From: Quercus robur
Lineage: Eukaryota; Streptophyta; Magnoliopsida; Fagales; Fagaceae
DNA: 64,000 nt
Direction: 5' to 3'
Assembly (NCBI RefSeq): GCF_932294415.1
Contig: NC_065542.1
Span: forward strand, 41,133,942 to 41,197,941
Position 1 is the stretch's first letter. Every line of letters begins with the position of its first letter. Under the pieces are notes generated by a model, which saw nothing but the letters and a program-made list of their open reading frames with translations, made no database searches and was not told the DNA's origin. The translations under genes and the position numbers were made by a program. Shown here piece by piece: positions 37,601 to 49,855 of the stretch.

Positions 37601-40203
37601 TTTGCTAACCACTCCGAGAAGAAGATTTCTCTTATCGCCCCAGCCTCCCTTAACCTCTTAACCTCCAACTTAACTGCCTCAACATGCTCCTTGGCTGACC
37701 TTCTTAGCTTCTACTTCTCGGGAGGAAATAATGGATCTACATTAAGCCTGTGGACTATGAATTCGGGATCCATCCCGGGCACCTCATATGAACTCCAAGC
37801 GAAGACATCCACATTTTGAATGAGGAACAACAATATTCCTACCCTATCATCATCCTTTATACTTGCTCCTATTTGGAAATACCTATCAACATCCGATAAT
37901 ATCTTAACTTTGAGCAGTTTCTCGGCACAACCGGCCTTCACTCCCTCTCGAGGCTCCTGTAATTGCTATAAAGGGGCCTCTTTGGAATTTCCTTCTCTTT
38001 AGCCCGCTCATTCTTCCAATTAACTGCGGCAACCAGGCATTGCCTCAGCACTTGCTGGCTTCCCCTCACTACAACTATGCCCTGCTCGGTAGGAAACTTA
38101 ACCTTCACATGCAAGGTGGATAGACCAGCCCCCATTGCTTGAATCCACGGCCTTCCCAGAATCGCCGTGTATGGGGAAAACGCATTGACCACTATGAATG
38201 TCACCACCAACTCTTTACCTTCCATATTTATGGGAAGGGAGATTTGACCCTCGAGAATCACCACCTTGCCATCAAACTTGACCATTGGTGCATCATACTT
38301 TGATAAGTCCTGATTCTTTAACCCAAGCCCTCTGAATAGGTCCAGATACATCCCGTTGGCCTCGTATCCCTGGTCTACCATCACCCTTTTTACTAAGAAA
38401 CCGCCTATCCGGGCTGCGACTACCAACGTGTCGTCATGCAGTTGAATTGTTCCTTCTAAATCATTGTCGTTAAAGGTGATGGGCTCCTGACCAATCCTCA
38501 TTTTCTTCTTGGGCGGTTGGTCGCCAGGGCAATTCCCCACAGGCACTACGGTTAACACCCCTCTTCTAGTTATAGTAGTACCCCTTGGGGTAGCGTGGAT
38601 GACTTCAATCACCCCAAATGGCGGTGGGAGAGGATTTCCCCTTTGTTGAGCACCTTGCCCAGTACCCCGATTTCCGGAATCCACTACAAACTCCTTCAAA
38701 TATCCTGCCTTCACCAGCTACCCTAAATGATCTTTTAACACCTGGCATTGTTCGGTGGTATGCCCCTTGTCCCTGTGATACGTACAATACAAGTTCTAGT
38801 TCCTCCGAGTCGGGTCACCCCCCATCTTGTTCGGCCACTTGAAATATGGTTCATTCTTAATCCAATCTATGATCTTGTGCACCAGCTCCTTGAACGTTAC
38901 GTTCACTTCCCCCATCTGTGTTTCTGGCTCTTGAGTTCTCAAATCCTTTTAGGGCCTTGGCTGGAAACTGGCCTGTCGGGACGATTCACTAATGGTGCCT
39001 CACCCTTACTCTATAGCCAATCATCTTCGAGACGTTTATACTCTTTAATACGCCATATGAATTTGCTTATATCCTCGAGAGGTTTCCTTGTCAATGACTC
39101 CCATAGTTTAGAGTCCTCGGGCAGCCCCATCCTAAAGGTACTTGCCGCAATCTTCTTGTTGCCCCCACTTATCTCATTGCAAAGCTCCTAATACCGACTG
39201 GCGTAACTGCGAAGGGTTTCCCCAACCCTCATCTTTATAGACAACAATGCGTCCACCGGTTGCGGTACCTAGCTACAAGTTACGAACCGGACATCGAATT
39301 CATGGATCAGCTTGGCAAAACTGTGGATAGAGCCCTTCCGTAACCCATTAAACCATCTCAAAGCAGTGGGCCCGAGGTTTAAGGGAAATACCTTGCACAC
39401 CAGCACGTCATTATATGCATGCAAAGACATCATCTGAATATAATGGTTGATGTGCTCCACCGAGTCCGTTTTCCCATCATAGGAATTGAATGGTAGGCAC
39501 GTAAATCTACTCGGCATTGGGGCCCGCTCAATGTCATCGACGAATGGCAACTGAGCAACTTTGCTTAAAGCGCGGCTCATGGCATCCATTGCGGCATTGC
39601 GGGGCCATCACTATTCCGGGGAATCCGAACCCCGGTCAGCATACTCCCGTGAACGTGAACAGTCCTGACGTCATGACTCCCTTGAATACGAATAGTACCG
39701 GCATCGACGGGACTCCCGCAAATGTGAACAGTCCTGATGTCATGACTCCCTTGAATGCGAACGGTCCCGGCATCGACGGAACTCCCACAAACTTGAATAG
39801 TCCCAGTGTCAATGGGACTCCCATAAAGGTGAACGATCTCGACGTCAATGGGAGCCAGAATTATTGGACTCCACCTCATAGGGATTTCCCCCACTATCAG
39901 ACCTCTTTTCTCAGTTGACTCGATCCCCTCTCCAATAACTGCCCCTTGCTTCCACCTCCAAATCTCTCACCAGTCTATGTAACCGCTCTAGCTCCTTATC
40001 TCTTTTGTCAAATTGCCCTTGCCCTAAAGCACCCGACATTGCTCAGTGGGTTTGGTACAACCCCTTTCCAAGGCTAGAACCCTCCTTCTCTTGTCCATGA
40101 TCCCTATCTTCACGCCTCTTGTGCCTTTGTTCTCGATAGGTGGATCCCCGAAAGGATCCCACTAAACCACTCTCGGTGTAGCTCCTTGAACATCTTTCAG
40201 ACA
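34693..40203 (-). pseudogene. Degenerate gypsy gag-pol
   Basis: Domains from right to left: an Arg/Ser-rich N-terminal part encoded by short tandem repeats (39640-39860), gag (about 39270-39590), a zinc knuckle YCTYHRDKGHTTEQC (about 38760), aspartic protease (about 38250-38400; the catalytic DTG/DNG motif reads DQG), RT (about 36990-37680, including MYIDDMVV at 37266 and downward), a Ty3-type RNase H (36634-36903), a second archaeal-type RNase H (36217-36500), integrase (35030-35830, with SDNG about 35350) and the C-terminal WEGPYRV block (about 34820). Many stops and frameshifts separate these pieces, so no functional polyprotein can be made. Confidence 0.88.
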
Positions 40204-40250
40204 TTTTCCAAAGTGTGAGTCTCAGTTGAACCACAGTTTTGTAGGAGATT

Positions 40251-40267
40251 CCCACAGACGGCGCCAA
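40251..40267 (-). other. Primer-binding site of old gypsy element
   Basis: On the minus strand, four bases after the LTR end, the sequence reads TTGGCGCCGTCTGTGGG. The TGGCGCCGT core fits the 3' end of plant tRNA-Asp, the primer often used by this group. Confidence 0.65.
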
Positions 40268-40270
40268 TTG

Positions 40271-40974
40271 TGTGCGCCAATGATGAAGCTAGTGGGCCGA
40301 ACCTCTATTGGGCTCACAACTTATTTGTGAAGTGGGCTAAGGATTTCCTACTTTGGTTCATTTACAAAAACCCAACTTAATTTCCTCTCCCTCTGAACTA
40401 TTTTACTCTCTCTATCCTTTTACTATACTAACTTAACGCTTTCCTTCTCTCTATATTCTCAGTTTTTTTTGTACCCTTTCAACAACCCTTCTTCTTCCCT
40501 AACTTCTTTTATTTATAGCATTATAATTAGTGGAGAGTTATGATTACTCTCATAGTTAGTGGTATAGGAGGTCCAATGTTATTATTGCTAAGTGGATGTT
40601 TAGTTGGGAGTGGGGTGTGGTGAGAGTGGCAATAGAACTGGTTCCCTAGTTCAGGAGATATTCCCAGTATCGTTAATTCCCAAGGCAATACCGAGCATCT
40701 ACAAGCCCACTTTCTTGAGAGATTTGTGCTTTTCGGCCGGGTTAGAGTTATACTGGCAGCTTGTGTCACGATGGTATCATTGTGGTCTTTGAGTTTTAGA
40801 AGGGTATCAAGGTTAATCTGGACTAAGGCTGTGAGCCCAATAGAACACACAAGTGCACTCAAGGTCCTAAGGTCCAAGGCTCACTGCCCAACAAGGTTGA
40901 AGCCTCGTATACATGGCACCAATACATTGGATCATACAAACGTAGGAGCCCTAGAGGGAACCATGCCTCGTACA
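40271..40974 (-). repeat. Old gypsy element, 5' LTR
   Basis: 704 bp. It contains on the minus strand the TATA-like TATAAATA at 40510-40517. It has numerous differences and indels against 28442-29148, including about 17 extra bases near 40294 and a gap near 40750. Confidence 0.85.
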
Positions 40975-41067
40975 ACTTCTATTAGAAAATGCCTCTTCGA
41001 TGAACTTATAGTAGTTGCAATTTTTTTTTTTTCTTTTAAGGAGATTAGATTCAATATAATTTAAGAT

Positions 41068-42144
41068 TGAAAGTTCACTTAGTGTGTAAAATACTAATAA
41101 ATGTTTAGACCCTCAATTTCAAATATAACTAACACAAGCTTATACTCAAACAATAAATGTGCGGAATAAAAAGTACAAGCAAAAACCCAAAAAAATAAAC
41201 AACTCTACACCATAATTAATCACAACACAACAAAAATTAAAAGGCAAGAGTAAGGGTTAGAGATATGCAAACACAAACATAACACCAGCATGTGTTATCG
41301 AAGAGGAAACCAAAGAACTCAGCGAAAAACCTCTCCGCCGCCTTCCAAGCGATGAAATGATCCACTAAAGAATAAAGTTAGGATACACGAATAGTAATAG
41401 ACCCTCCAAGCCTAATCTACCCAATGCACCTAAGCCCTCAAAGTTCCTTGCTTCAACAAGGTTAAGCCTAACCGTGTCATCTTTAGTTTTCTGGATCCCG
41501 CAAAAAGCCCATTGCATCAACCAAGTGAATTGGTCATCTCCGAGCTACTTCCCAAGCACCAAAATACCTCCTCACTGATTTGGGAATGGTGAGATAACGA
41601 TTTGGCTAATGAACCTTTCAAAGGTATGTCAATGGAAAGAGCGAGAGTAGAGGAATTTGGAGAATTAAAAGTCTGAGATTGTGGATGAGTCAATCTTGAT
41701 TTTCTTTAGGGTTTCTCTCTCAAAATTCTCTCTAGAAGTTCTCTACATTTCGTGGGTATAAGGGTATATATAGTAGGATACGTGAGGAATGTGAAAAGTC
41801 ATTTTTTTTTGCAAAACAGGGCATTTTGGCAACTCACTCATGAGTGGGATGAGTAACAAGATTGAGTTGCGAGTTAATTGCCAGGCCAGACTATCAATTT
41901 TTGTCCTGTAGTACTCTAATTGTTGTGACCCTTCTATTTCCTGCATGCTTCACACGTGTGGCATTTTGGCGAGTTGCCAGTCATGAGAATCCTCTTAATG
42001 TTCACACACTTGAATTCTTCACACTCCTCTCACATACAAACCTTACATTATTCCCACCTAAATACAGAGTATCTAATTGTTGAAATACAAGCAAATTTGG
42101 TATAGAATAAAGCCAACACATGACTAAATAAATTCAACCTAACA
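41068..42144 (-). repeat. Non-autonomous element, 3' LTR
   Basis: 1077 bp, TGAAAGTTCACTTAG ... TTCAACCTAACA on the plus strand. The neighbouring AAAAAAGGAGAT on the minus strand (42145-42156) is the polypurine tract. Confidence 0.85.
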
Positions 42145-42839
42145 ATCTCCTTTTTTGGCTATTCTATGACAAAACCCCAAAATAGACTCTAGACTTAAAA
42201 TATGAGTTGGGAACAGTTTCCAAAACTCACTCACATCTAACTCTAGATTTTGTGAAGATCTTAAACCATACAAAGAAGTTTTCCTGAAAACAATAACACA
42301 GGACGATCATTATAAGCAGAAATCTTGAAATGCATATGGAGTAAGCATAATGCGATCAAACAATAAAGAATATAACAATAAGGCATGGCTTGACCAAATA
42401 AGAACAATCACTATAAATAGTGACCACAATGATCATTCACACAATGAATGAACATCTGGATATGCAAGCTAATAAGTACAATGCAAAGTATCATTTGCAT
42501 GTCCAACACTCAATCGATGCAAAACACTAAGGTAGTTGCATCAAGGTTACAAGATCCAACATGGGCACAAGTGTACTAAAGACAATGCAAACATAATCTA
42601 AAAGTACTTAATAACTACAAAGCAAAAGGTACATATTTAAAGCATAGTTTAAATAGCTATAACATTCAAGCATTCATAACACACCATATCCAAGTATTTT
42701 AAAAACCAAATACTAGAGTCATAGAGTACTTAAAAACCAAACCAAAGTACTAAAATAAGTGCTATGAAAACCTATAATAGAAACTAAAACCATAAAGCCA
42801 TAAAAACTATAAAAACTCGTAATAAGTTTTCCCCCTCAA

Positions 42840-43960
42840 GATAAGGCTCCCTCTCAAGAGCTACTCCATACTACTCCCCCTTTTTTACCGAAATGGCCAA
42901 AGGGCTAAGTTTGGTTAGCGAAGCTATCAAACTTGGCTATGAGCAAGTTGATTTGGTCTTCAATAGTGGTCAGCCCATTGGAGTGCTTAGTTTGGATTTC
43001 TTTCAAGCTATCAATCCTCTCAAGAATGATCTGAAAAGCATCTAGAGGCACTGTTGAAGATGATGAGGCTCTGCTTCTTCCTCTACCACCACCTTTTCAT
43101 GAAGAAGATGGTGATCCTTCTACTTCAGTCTCGGTGTCCATAGGCTGTTCTTGTTCAAGATTAACCTCCTCCTCATCACCCGGAAGACAAACTTTGCTCC
43201 TTGTAATTGTTATAACATTGATAGCAAGAGGTATAGGCATGAGGCTTATGTCTTAGGGAGTCTTCACACCTTTTTCATGAAGGATTCTCATGATTTGAAA
43301 AGGGAGAATAAGCTTTGGCCTTGAGGCTATCCTTGTTGCATCAGCAATGATGGAGAATACATGAGCACTAATGTCAATGTAGATATTCTCCCGAAGCTCC
43401 ATGAGGAAGATGGCTCTAGCATTAGTGATGGTGGTCATCTTCCTTACCGGGAATAGGTTGAACTCCATGATGTAGGTAAGGGATCGCAAATCCGGAGGGA
43501 AGGCATTTGTGTTGAGACATCTTCCTTCTCTAACACCACCAATATGGGATTGAACCGTCTCTATGGAGAGCATTCTGTCCTTGAAAGGAGTGAAGTCATG
43601 ATCTATGTCTCCATGTCTAAGAACATTATCAATGTCCTCCACTTCAATGTTGAATTCATGGCCTCTAACCCAACAGTCTAGGTAATCGTCTCGTAAGATG
43701 ACATTAGCGTAGAATTCCTGAATCAGTGGTTCACAAACTCGGGGAGATCACTGAAAAGCTTTTCCCAACCTCTTTCTACAAAACAACTTGGGATGAAGTA
43801 GTCCTTCAGATCAACAAGATCCACAAACTGCTCTTGAATGATTGGAGCTTTTGCAAAAAATTGATTGTATCGCTCAAAATGTTGGGTGGAGCGAAAACGG
43901 GTCTCATCCATTCATTTCCTTTTGCCTCCACGCTGAGCAATGGTTTTCCTTGGAGCCATC
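42840..43960 (-). pseudogene. Plant-transposon-domain ORF, degenerate
   Basis: Minus-strand frames give a start-like MAPRKTIAQRGGKRK (from 43959), then RFRSTQHFERYNQFF (about 43900), a stretch ending GWEKLFSDLPEF (about 43735), EGRCLNTNAFPPDLRSLTYI (about 43515) and an acidic/serine tail. The arrangement resembles the 'putative plant transposon protein' domain often found in plant repeats. That assignment is from memory of the family pattern. A stop after the first 15 codons and several later ones break the frame. Its role in the element is unknown. Confidence 0.55.
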
Positions 43961-45390
43961 AATAAAAAACAGAGCAGCAAATACCACAAAAACAGAGCAC
44001 AAAGTACGGTAACAAACTTAATTAGTAACAAGTTAGTACCAACATAATGGACATTGAATTAAAACCCTAAAAACTGAAATTTAAAGAGTAATTCAAAAAA
44101 ATAATAAGTGAAGACATAAAACATCAAAACATGATGAAATCATGACATTAAGCACTCAACATGTCAAAGTGTGTGTGTGTGCATCAAATGCAAAAGTGTG
44201 CAAACTAAGGCAAAGTAATAACACATAATCATATGATGTTTCAAAATCAAAGAAACATAATTATCCCTACAAATTTGTATTCCATGGAATTCAAAGAGAC
44301 ACACAAAAACATCTAAGAAACATTTTATCAAGAACATGGTATGCACAACACAACACAAAAACATAGTACAATGCATAAAAATGAAACACAAACATGAAAA
44401 ACATGTAGAATAAGCATTATACCAACAAAACCAACAAAAATCATATATCAAACTCATCAAAACATCAACAAAACCATATTCAACAACCATATTTCCATAT
44501 CTCAACATATACACAAAATCCAAGAAAATTAGGGCTAGAAACTTGAAATACATTGAAAATAAGAGAAACTCATACATTTTCTTGAAGATTGATGAAGGAT
44601 TGATGAAGAAAATGGAGGTTTTGTGAGTGAAAATGGAGATTTTGGGAAAGAGAGAGGCAGACAAGACAATGTGGGTGCACGTGATGCAAGGGAAATCTAA
44701 AAATTTTTTGTGAAAACTTTCTTTGATTTAACCCTATTTGTGCGAAACACGCGATTTTCGTGACTGGACTACCCGCGAGCAAGTCACCAAAAACCCTTGA
44801 ATAAAATTTTTAAAATTTTGTCTTAGTGTTTTTCGTGACTAGAAAGTCCACTCGTGAATAAGTCGAGAAGGGAGTCGCGAATCCTTTTGTGTAAGCTCGT
44901 GATTGGAGCTTCCACTTGCAACCAAGTCTGGAAATTGAGTCGAAAAAATGCTAAAAACCCAGAAATTTCGAAAAATTTTCTAAGTATTTTTGGCGACTGG
45001 GGGACTCACTTGCCAGAGAGTCGCAAGAGCTTTTGAGTAAGCTCACGACTGGCTTGACCCATCAGAAAGTTGCCAAAACAAAGTTGCAAAATTTTTTGGT
45101 TTTTCTGAAAATTTTCAAAACAGAACACTTTCCAAAAACAACTCAAAATACTCAAAAATATTTTTTTTTAATCAACATATGATTGAGTATATACACCACA
45201 TTTAATCAAGTACAATCATACAAATGAATAAGGCATTTATTGAACATAGACATGTGTGATATGTGTGGGTACCAAATGTGGGATAGTCCTTAGTCTAATC
45301 TGAAGTTTCAATGATCAATTCAACCAAAACATACACGATTAGCACTAGAAAGAGTAACCAATCTCAATTATATAAATATGCATATATGAC
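43961..45390. other. Non-coding interior of the non-autonomous element
   Basis: AT-rich and A-rich on the plus strand, with repeated short motifs of the type GTGACTGG/CACTCGCGA (44755-45060) that also occur in the LTRs (for example 41825-41870 and 49545-49580). No convincing ORF. Confidence 0.45.
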
Positions 45391-46464
45391 TGAAAGCTCA
45401 AAAATGTGTTAAAAACACAAGAGTTGTTTAGACCTCCAAATTAAAGTTATGGCTAGATTGCTTTTACTCTAACTTATCTAAGTGCGGAAATAAGAGTAAA
45501 TGAAACGCAATAAATCGATACTACTCTAATGCATAAACATGAACAACAAACATTAAAAGTAAAGCATAAAAGTAAGGGAAGAGAGAATGCAAACACAAGA
45601 TAACACGCCGATGTGTTATCGAAGAGGAAATCGAAGAACTCGGTGAAAAACCTCTCCGCCGCCCTCCAAGCGGTAATCGATCCACTAAACAATAGTTGGG
45701 ATACATGGGTTAGCAAGAGACCCTCCAAGCCTAATCTACCCAATGTACCTAAGCCTTCCAAGCTCCTACTCCAACAAGGCTTTTTGAAACCGTGTCTTGT
45801 CTAGCTCTCCAGATCCTGCAATCCACTCGATTGCATCTGCCAAGCCTCACCAGCTTCTTTTGGCAATTCCCCAAAACTTCTCGAGCTCCAAAACACTCTT
45901 TACACTCTGAATAGGTGTGGGTTGTGTTTGGGTACAAATCTCCTTTCAAGGTATGACAATGGGAGAGGGATGGAGAAGAGGTTACAACGATTTCTCACTA
46001 AGTATGAGTAGCTCTCTCTCTAAAAGATGGGTGTGTGTGTTGTAGAAAACCTGTTTAAGGTTTTTCTCTCTAAATGGCCTCATTTGCATTTGTGGGTAAT
46101 GAGGGTATATATAGTATGGGTGAAGGGTAAGAAAGTCACTCATAAAAATCCTCCAAGCAGAATGTTTCGGGACTACCTTGTGGAAAGGTTTTACTCGCGA
46201 GACACTCACGAAAACGACAGCCTAACACGACTTTTCAGCTTCCAGTCATGTGCTCCTCATGTGGCTCTTTCGCATGTTAGCTTCTTGTGAGCTTCTTGCA
46301 AAATCCACTAATTCTTCATTTAATCTTGATTCTTTACTAACTTAATACTAAACTCAATACAATAAAATCCCACAAAATACAAGAAATAAAATTAAAGCAA
46401 TTATAACACTTTTTGTCATGGAATAAGCCAACACTAAAACATAGTTGTAAATCATAACTTTACA
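45391..46464 (-). repeat. Nested solo LTR with perfect target duplication
   Basis: 1074 bp starting TGAAAGCTCAAAAATG and ending CATAACTTTACA. It is clearly related to, but diverged from, the LTRs at 41068 and 48792 (shared blocks include GTGTTATCGAAGAGGAAAT and CCTCTCCGCCGCC). ATGAC stands directly on both sides (45386-45390 and 46465-46469). No internal region follows, so this is a solo LTR left by recombination between two LTRs of an inserted element. Confidence 0.85.
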
Positions 46465-46906
46465 ATGACCTCCCACATAACTTGATTACATAACATTGAA
46501 GCATTTCATTTGGCTTCTTACATTTCATAACATTTGATCATTTTGGAACAATACATCTTATTTTGAGATCGATGCCTGAAATTTTTTATATTTCAATTTG
46601 ATGATTAAGCCTTTGGCTTTTGGGCACCATACATTCTTATTACAAGTTGCTTTCCCTTTTTCCTAGCCAAATACTAGTATGTACGACGGCTTTTGCAGCT
46701 TATTATCTCTTTTCAAGATTTGACTTTGATTGAGCTATAAAGCGTAAACATAAAAGAGTGGGAAAATATATAGATACAAGTCTATGCATGTCTCAAGATA
46801 AACAAAACCATTGGCTAATCATTCATAACAAGTTTGAAAATCTATTTACAACAATCATATAGATGACAAGATTTTTCCCACAATAATATGAGTGCATAAA
46901 GAACAA

Positions 46907-47413
46907 GTTAAGCTCGTAAATGCACAAAACCATTTGTACGAAGGTACATGGCAAAACATGCGTGTGACAAAACACAATAATGCCAATCAAACTTTTTGGA
47001 TTTTCTACTTTTTATGTGTTTTTGGATTTTTGACACAAAAACAAGTAAAGATTGATAAAAAAGGAACAAACATTCAAAACTTTCAAAAGCAACAAACAAA
47101 ACTAGTAAAAACATGCTAGAATGAAAACATAAGCAAGCAACCAAACAATGTCACAACATATTAAAAGAATTGATGCATGGACATGTTATAATGCTTATGC
47201 ATGTGTATCCTTCTTCACCCATATGGCTAAGCTCGTAAATGCATAAAGCCATTCGTACAAAGGTACATGGCAAAACATGCATGTGACAAAACACAATAAT
47301 GCTGATCAAACTTTTTGGATTTTCTACTTTTTATGTGTTTTTGGATTTTTGACACAAAAACAAGTAAAGATTGATAAAAAAGGAACAAGCATTCAAAGCT
47401 TTCAAAAACAACA
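46907..47413. repeat. Direct repeat inside the non-autonomous element
   Basis: A block of about 185-190 bp occurs at 46907-47097 and again at 47229-47413 with about 322 bp between starts. The copies share, for example, TTTTTGGATTTTCTACTTTT. The second copy abuts the gag remnant directly, marking a rearrangement junction. Confidence 0.85.
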
Positions 47414-48726
47414 ATCTTGGAATAGGCATCGGTTAGTTCTTCATTCAACTTTTCAACTTCACACTTCGTTTCTTTGTACCACACTAGAAGGCTTTTGTAA
47501 TCTTGCTCAGCTCTTTTCATTTTTCTTATGGCTGCTTCAACCACTCTAGCATACTCTTAGGTCTTCTCAAGAAGAGAATTATAGGATTCTTGCAATCCTT
47601 TTGCTTCTTCATCTTCATCATCGGATTCCTCCCTAATCCCCATAGACTCCATTTCGGTGTGCTCACCGAGCTTTTCCACTAGTGTTCAAATCTTATGAAG
47701 AGTCCACGGGTGCAATGGCCATAAATGTGGAGTAGTTTCCTTCTCCGCCACAACTTTCTTCAGAGTTTGAATTGGAGCTGTCCAAGTCACTAAGGGTAGT
47801 GGGAAAGACTTTACCCTTTGCCTTCAAATATGTGGGGCATTCTTTCTTCACATGTCCATGCCCTTTGCACTCATAGCATGTGACCACTTGGGATGGAGAA
47901 AAATCTTTGGAATCCTTCTTCTTGAAATCTTTCTCATCCTTTTTGAAATTTGAGAATTTCCCCTTCTCAAAAGACTACCCATCCTTCTTAAATTTTAAGA
48001 ACTTACGAAAGTTTTTAGCAAGATATGCCACTTCCTTTTCAACCTCATCCTCATCTGAGGAGTCTTGAGCTTCCACTCTCTCATTGATTGTCTTGAGAGT
48101 GAGAGATTTTCTCTTCCTTTGTGATGGTAGAAATAGCTCATAAGTTTAAAGAGAATTGATGAGTTCTTGAATTTTAATCTCATAAAGGTCTTTGCCCTCT
48201 TCAATGGTAGTAACCTTAGCACGGAAGCTCTCTGGCAACGATCGTAGGATCTTCCTTACAACCATGGAGTCCTTCGTCTTTTCACCCAAGTTGAATTTTC
48301 CAATCACCACTTCATTTAGCTTCCCATAAAAGGTGTCGAATGACTCATCTTCGCTCATCTCTAGTTCCTCAAAACGAGTTGTAAGCATTTGTAACTTGGT
48401 GTCCTTCACCTTTTTGGTTCCTTCATATGTGGTCTCCAAAATTTTCCACACCTCCTTGACAATTGTAACATGTGAAATCCTATGAAATTCATCGAGTGAG
48501 ACACCACAAAAATAGCATTTAAAGCTTTACTATTAGCATTGGCCGCTGCAAGGGTTGCCTTTTCCCAAGTAGATTTGGCAGCCTCCGGCCTAGTCCATCC
48601 ATCTTCAACTGCATCCCATACACTATCATCAATAGAGCACAAGAATGCACGCATACGCACTTTCCAAAAGGCGTAATTGCTCTCATCAAAGAAAGGAGGT
48701 GCATTTAGGGATTGAGACTTATCCAT
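47414..48726 (-). pseudogene. Copia-like gag, frameshifted
   Basis: From the start MDKSQSLNAPPFFDESNY (48726 downward) this reads as a UBN2/Retrotran_gag_2 protein: ANANSKALNAIF, WKILETTYEGTKKVKDTKLQ, LTTRFEELEMSEDESFDTFY and KILRSLPESF, followed by a CCHC zinc knuckle CYECKGHGHVKKEC (about 47840-47880) and a C-terminal coiled coil ending at the junction near 47414. A one-base shift near 48490 and stops near 48146 and 47976 disrupt it. Pol is absent downstream. Confidence 0.85.
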
Positions 48727-48774
48727 TGTAGGGTCAAGGATCACACTTAGGATATAGAAATCCAACAAAGTGTA

Positions 48775-48791
48775 CCTGCTCTGATATCAAT
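48775..48791 (-). other. Primer-binding site (iMet-type)
   Basis: On the minus strand directly after the LTR the sequence reads ATTGATATCAGAGCAGG, close to the usual TGGTATCAGAGC complement of initiator tRNA-Met. It sets the element's orientation. Confidence 0.7.
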
Positions 48792-49855
48792 TGAAAGTTC
48801 ACTTAGTGTGTAAAACACTAATGAATGTTTAAACCTCCAATTTCAAATATAACCAACACAAGCTTATACTCAAACAATAAATAAAAAGTATAAAAAGTAT
48901 AAGCAAAAACCCAAACAAATAAATAACTCTACACCATAATTAATCACAACGCAGTAGCAATTAAAAGGCAAGAGTAAAGGTTAGAGAGATGCAAACACAA
49001 ACATAACATCGGCATGTGTTATCGAAGAGGAAATCGAAAAACCTCTTCGCCGCCCTCTAAGCGGTGAAATGATCCGCTAAAGAATAAAGTTGGGATACAC
49101 GAATAGTAATAGACCCTCCAAGTCTAATCTACTCAATGCACCTAAGCCCTCCAAACTTCTTGCTTCAACAAGGTTAAGTCTAATCGTGTCTTCTTTAGCT
49201 TTTCGGATCCCGCAATAAACCCATTGCATCAACTAAGTGAATTGGTCATCTCCGAACTGCTTCCTAAGCACCAAAATACTTCCTCAGTGATTTAGGTATG
49301 GTGAGATAAGGATTTGCCTAATGAACCTCTCAAGGGTATGTCAATGGAGAGAACGAGAGTAGAGGAATTTGGAGAATCAAAAGTCTAAGATTGTGAATGA
49401 GTCAATCTTGGTTTTCTTTAGGGTTTCTCTCTCAAAATTCTCTCTAAAAGCTCTCTACATTTCATGGGTATAAGGATATTTATAGTAGGGTACATGAGGA
49501 ATGTGAAAAGTCATTTTTTCTGCAAAACAGGGCATTCTGGTGACTCACTCGCGAGTGGGATGAGTCACAAGATTGAGTCGTGAGTTAATTGCCAAGCCAG
49601 ACTGTCAATTTTTGTCCTGTAGTGCTCCAACTGTCGTGACCCTTCAACTTTTTGCATGCTTCACATGTGTGGCATTTTGGCAAGTTGCCAGTTGCGAGAA
49701 TCCTCTGAATGTTCACATACTTGAATTCTTCACACTCTTCTCACACACAACCCTTACATTATTCCCACCTAAATACAGGGTATCTAATTGTTGAAATACA
49801 AACAAATTTGACACAGAATAAAGCTGACACATGATTGAATAAATTCAACCTTACA
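48792..49855 (-). repeat. Non-autonomous element, 5' LTR
   Basis: 1064 bp, TGAAAGTTCACTTAG ... TTCAACCTTACA. It is similar to the left LTR, with scattered substitutions and small indels. Confidence 0.85.

Larger units (their letters stand above)
28442..40974 (-). mobile_element. Old Ty3-gypsy element, Tat-type, minus orientation
   Basis: A 12.5-kb element with LTRs at 28442-29148 and 40271-40974. The flanking pentamers ATTTC and ACTTC match at 4 of 5 bases, a decayed target duplication. From right to left it holds 5' LTR, primer-binding site, gag, protease, RT, two RNase H domains, integrase, a 70-bp tandem array, an antisense ORF on the plus strand, and the 3' LTR. The LTRs differ by many substitutions and small indels, and every coding part has stops, so the insertion is old and inactive. 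The second, archaeal-type RNase H and the antisense ORF place it in the Tat group. Confidence 0.88.
41068..49855 (-). mobile_element. Non-autonomous LTR element with copia-like gag
   Basis: An 8.8-kb element in minus orientation with LTRs 41068-42144 and 48792-49855 (TG...CA, about 1.07 kb). The flanking pentamers AAGAT and AAGAA match at 4 of 5 bases. It has an iMet-type primer-binding site next to the right LTR and a purine tract next to the left. The only retroviral-type domain is gag (47414-48726). No protease, integrase, RT or RNase H is found between the LTRs. It also carries a decayed plant-transposon-domain ORF (42840-43960). A solo LTR of a related family sits inside (45391-46464). 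It would have depended on a helper element for movement. Confidence 0.8.

Noticed and set aside
39517-39918. Plus-strand ORF with NSPDVMTPLN repeats
   Set aside because: Shadow of the minisatellite in the gypsy gag region, antisense to gag.
44164-44664. 166-codon hydrophobic minus-strand ORF
   Set aside because: A by-product of A-rich plus-strand sequence; Phe/Tyr/Cys-rich translation with no family resemblance.
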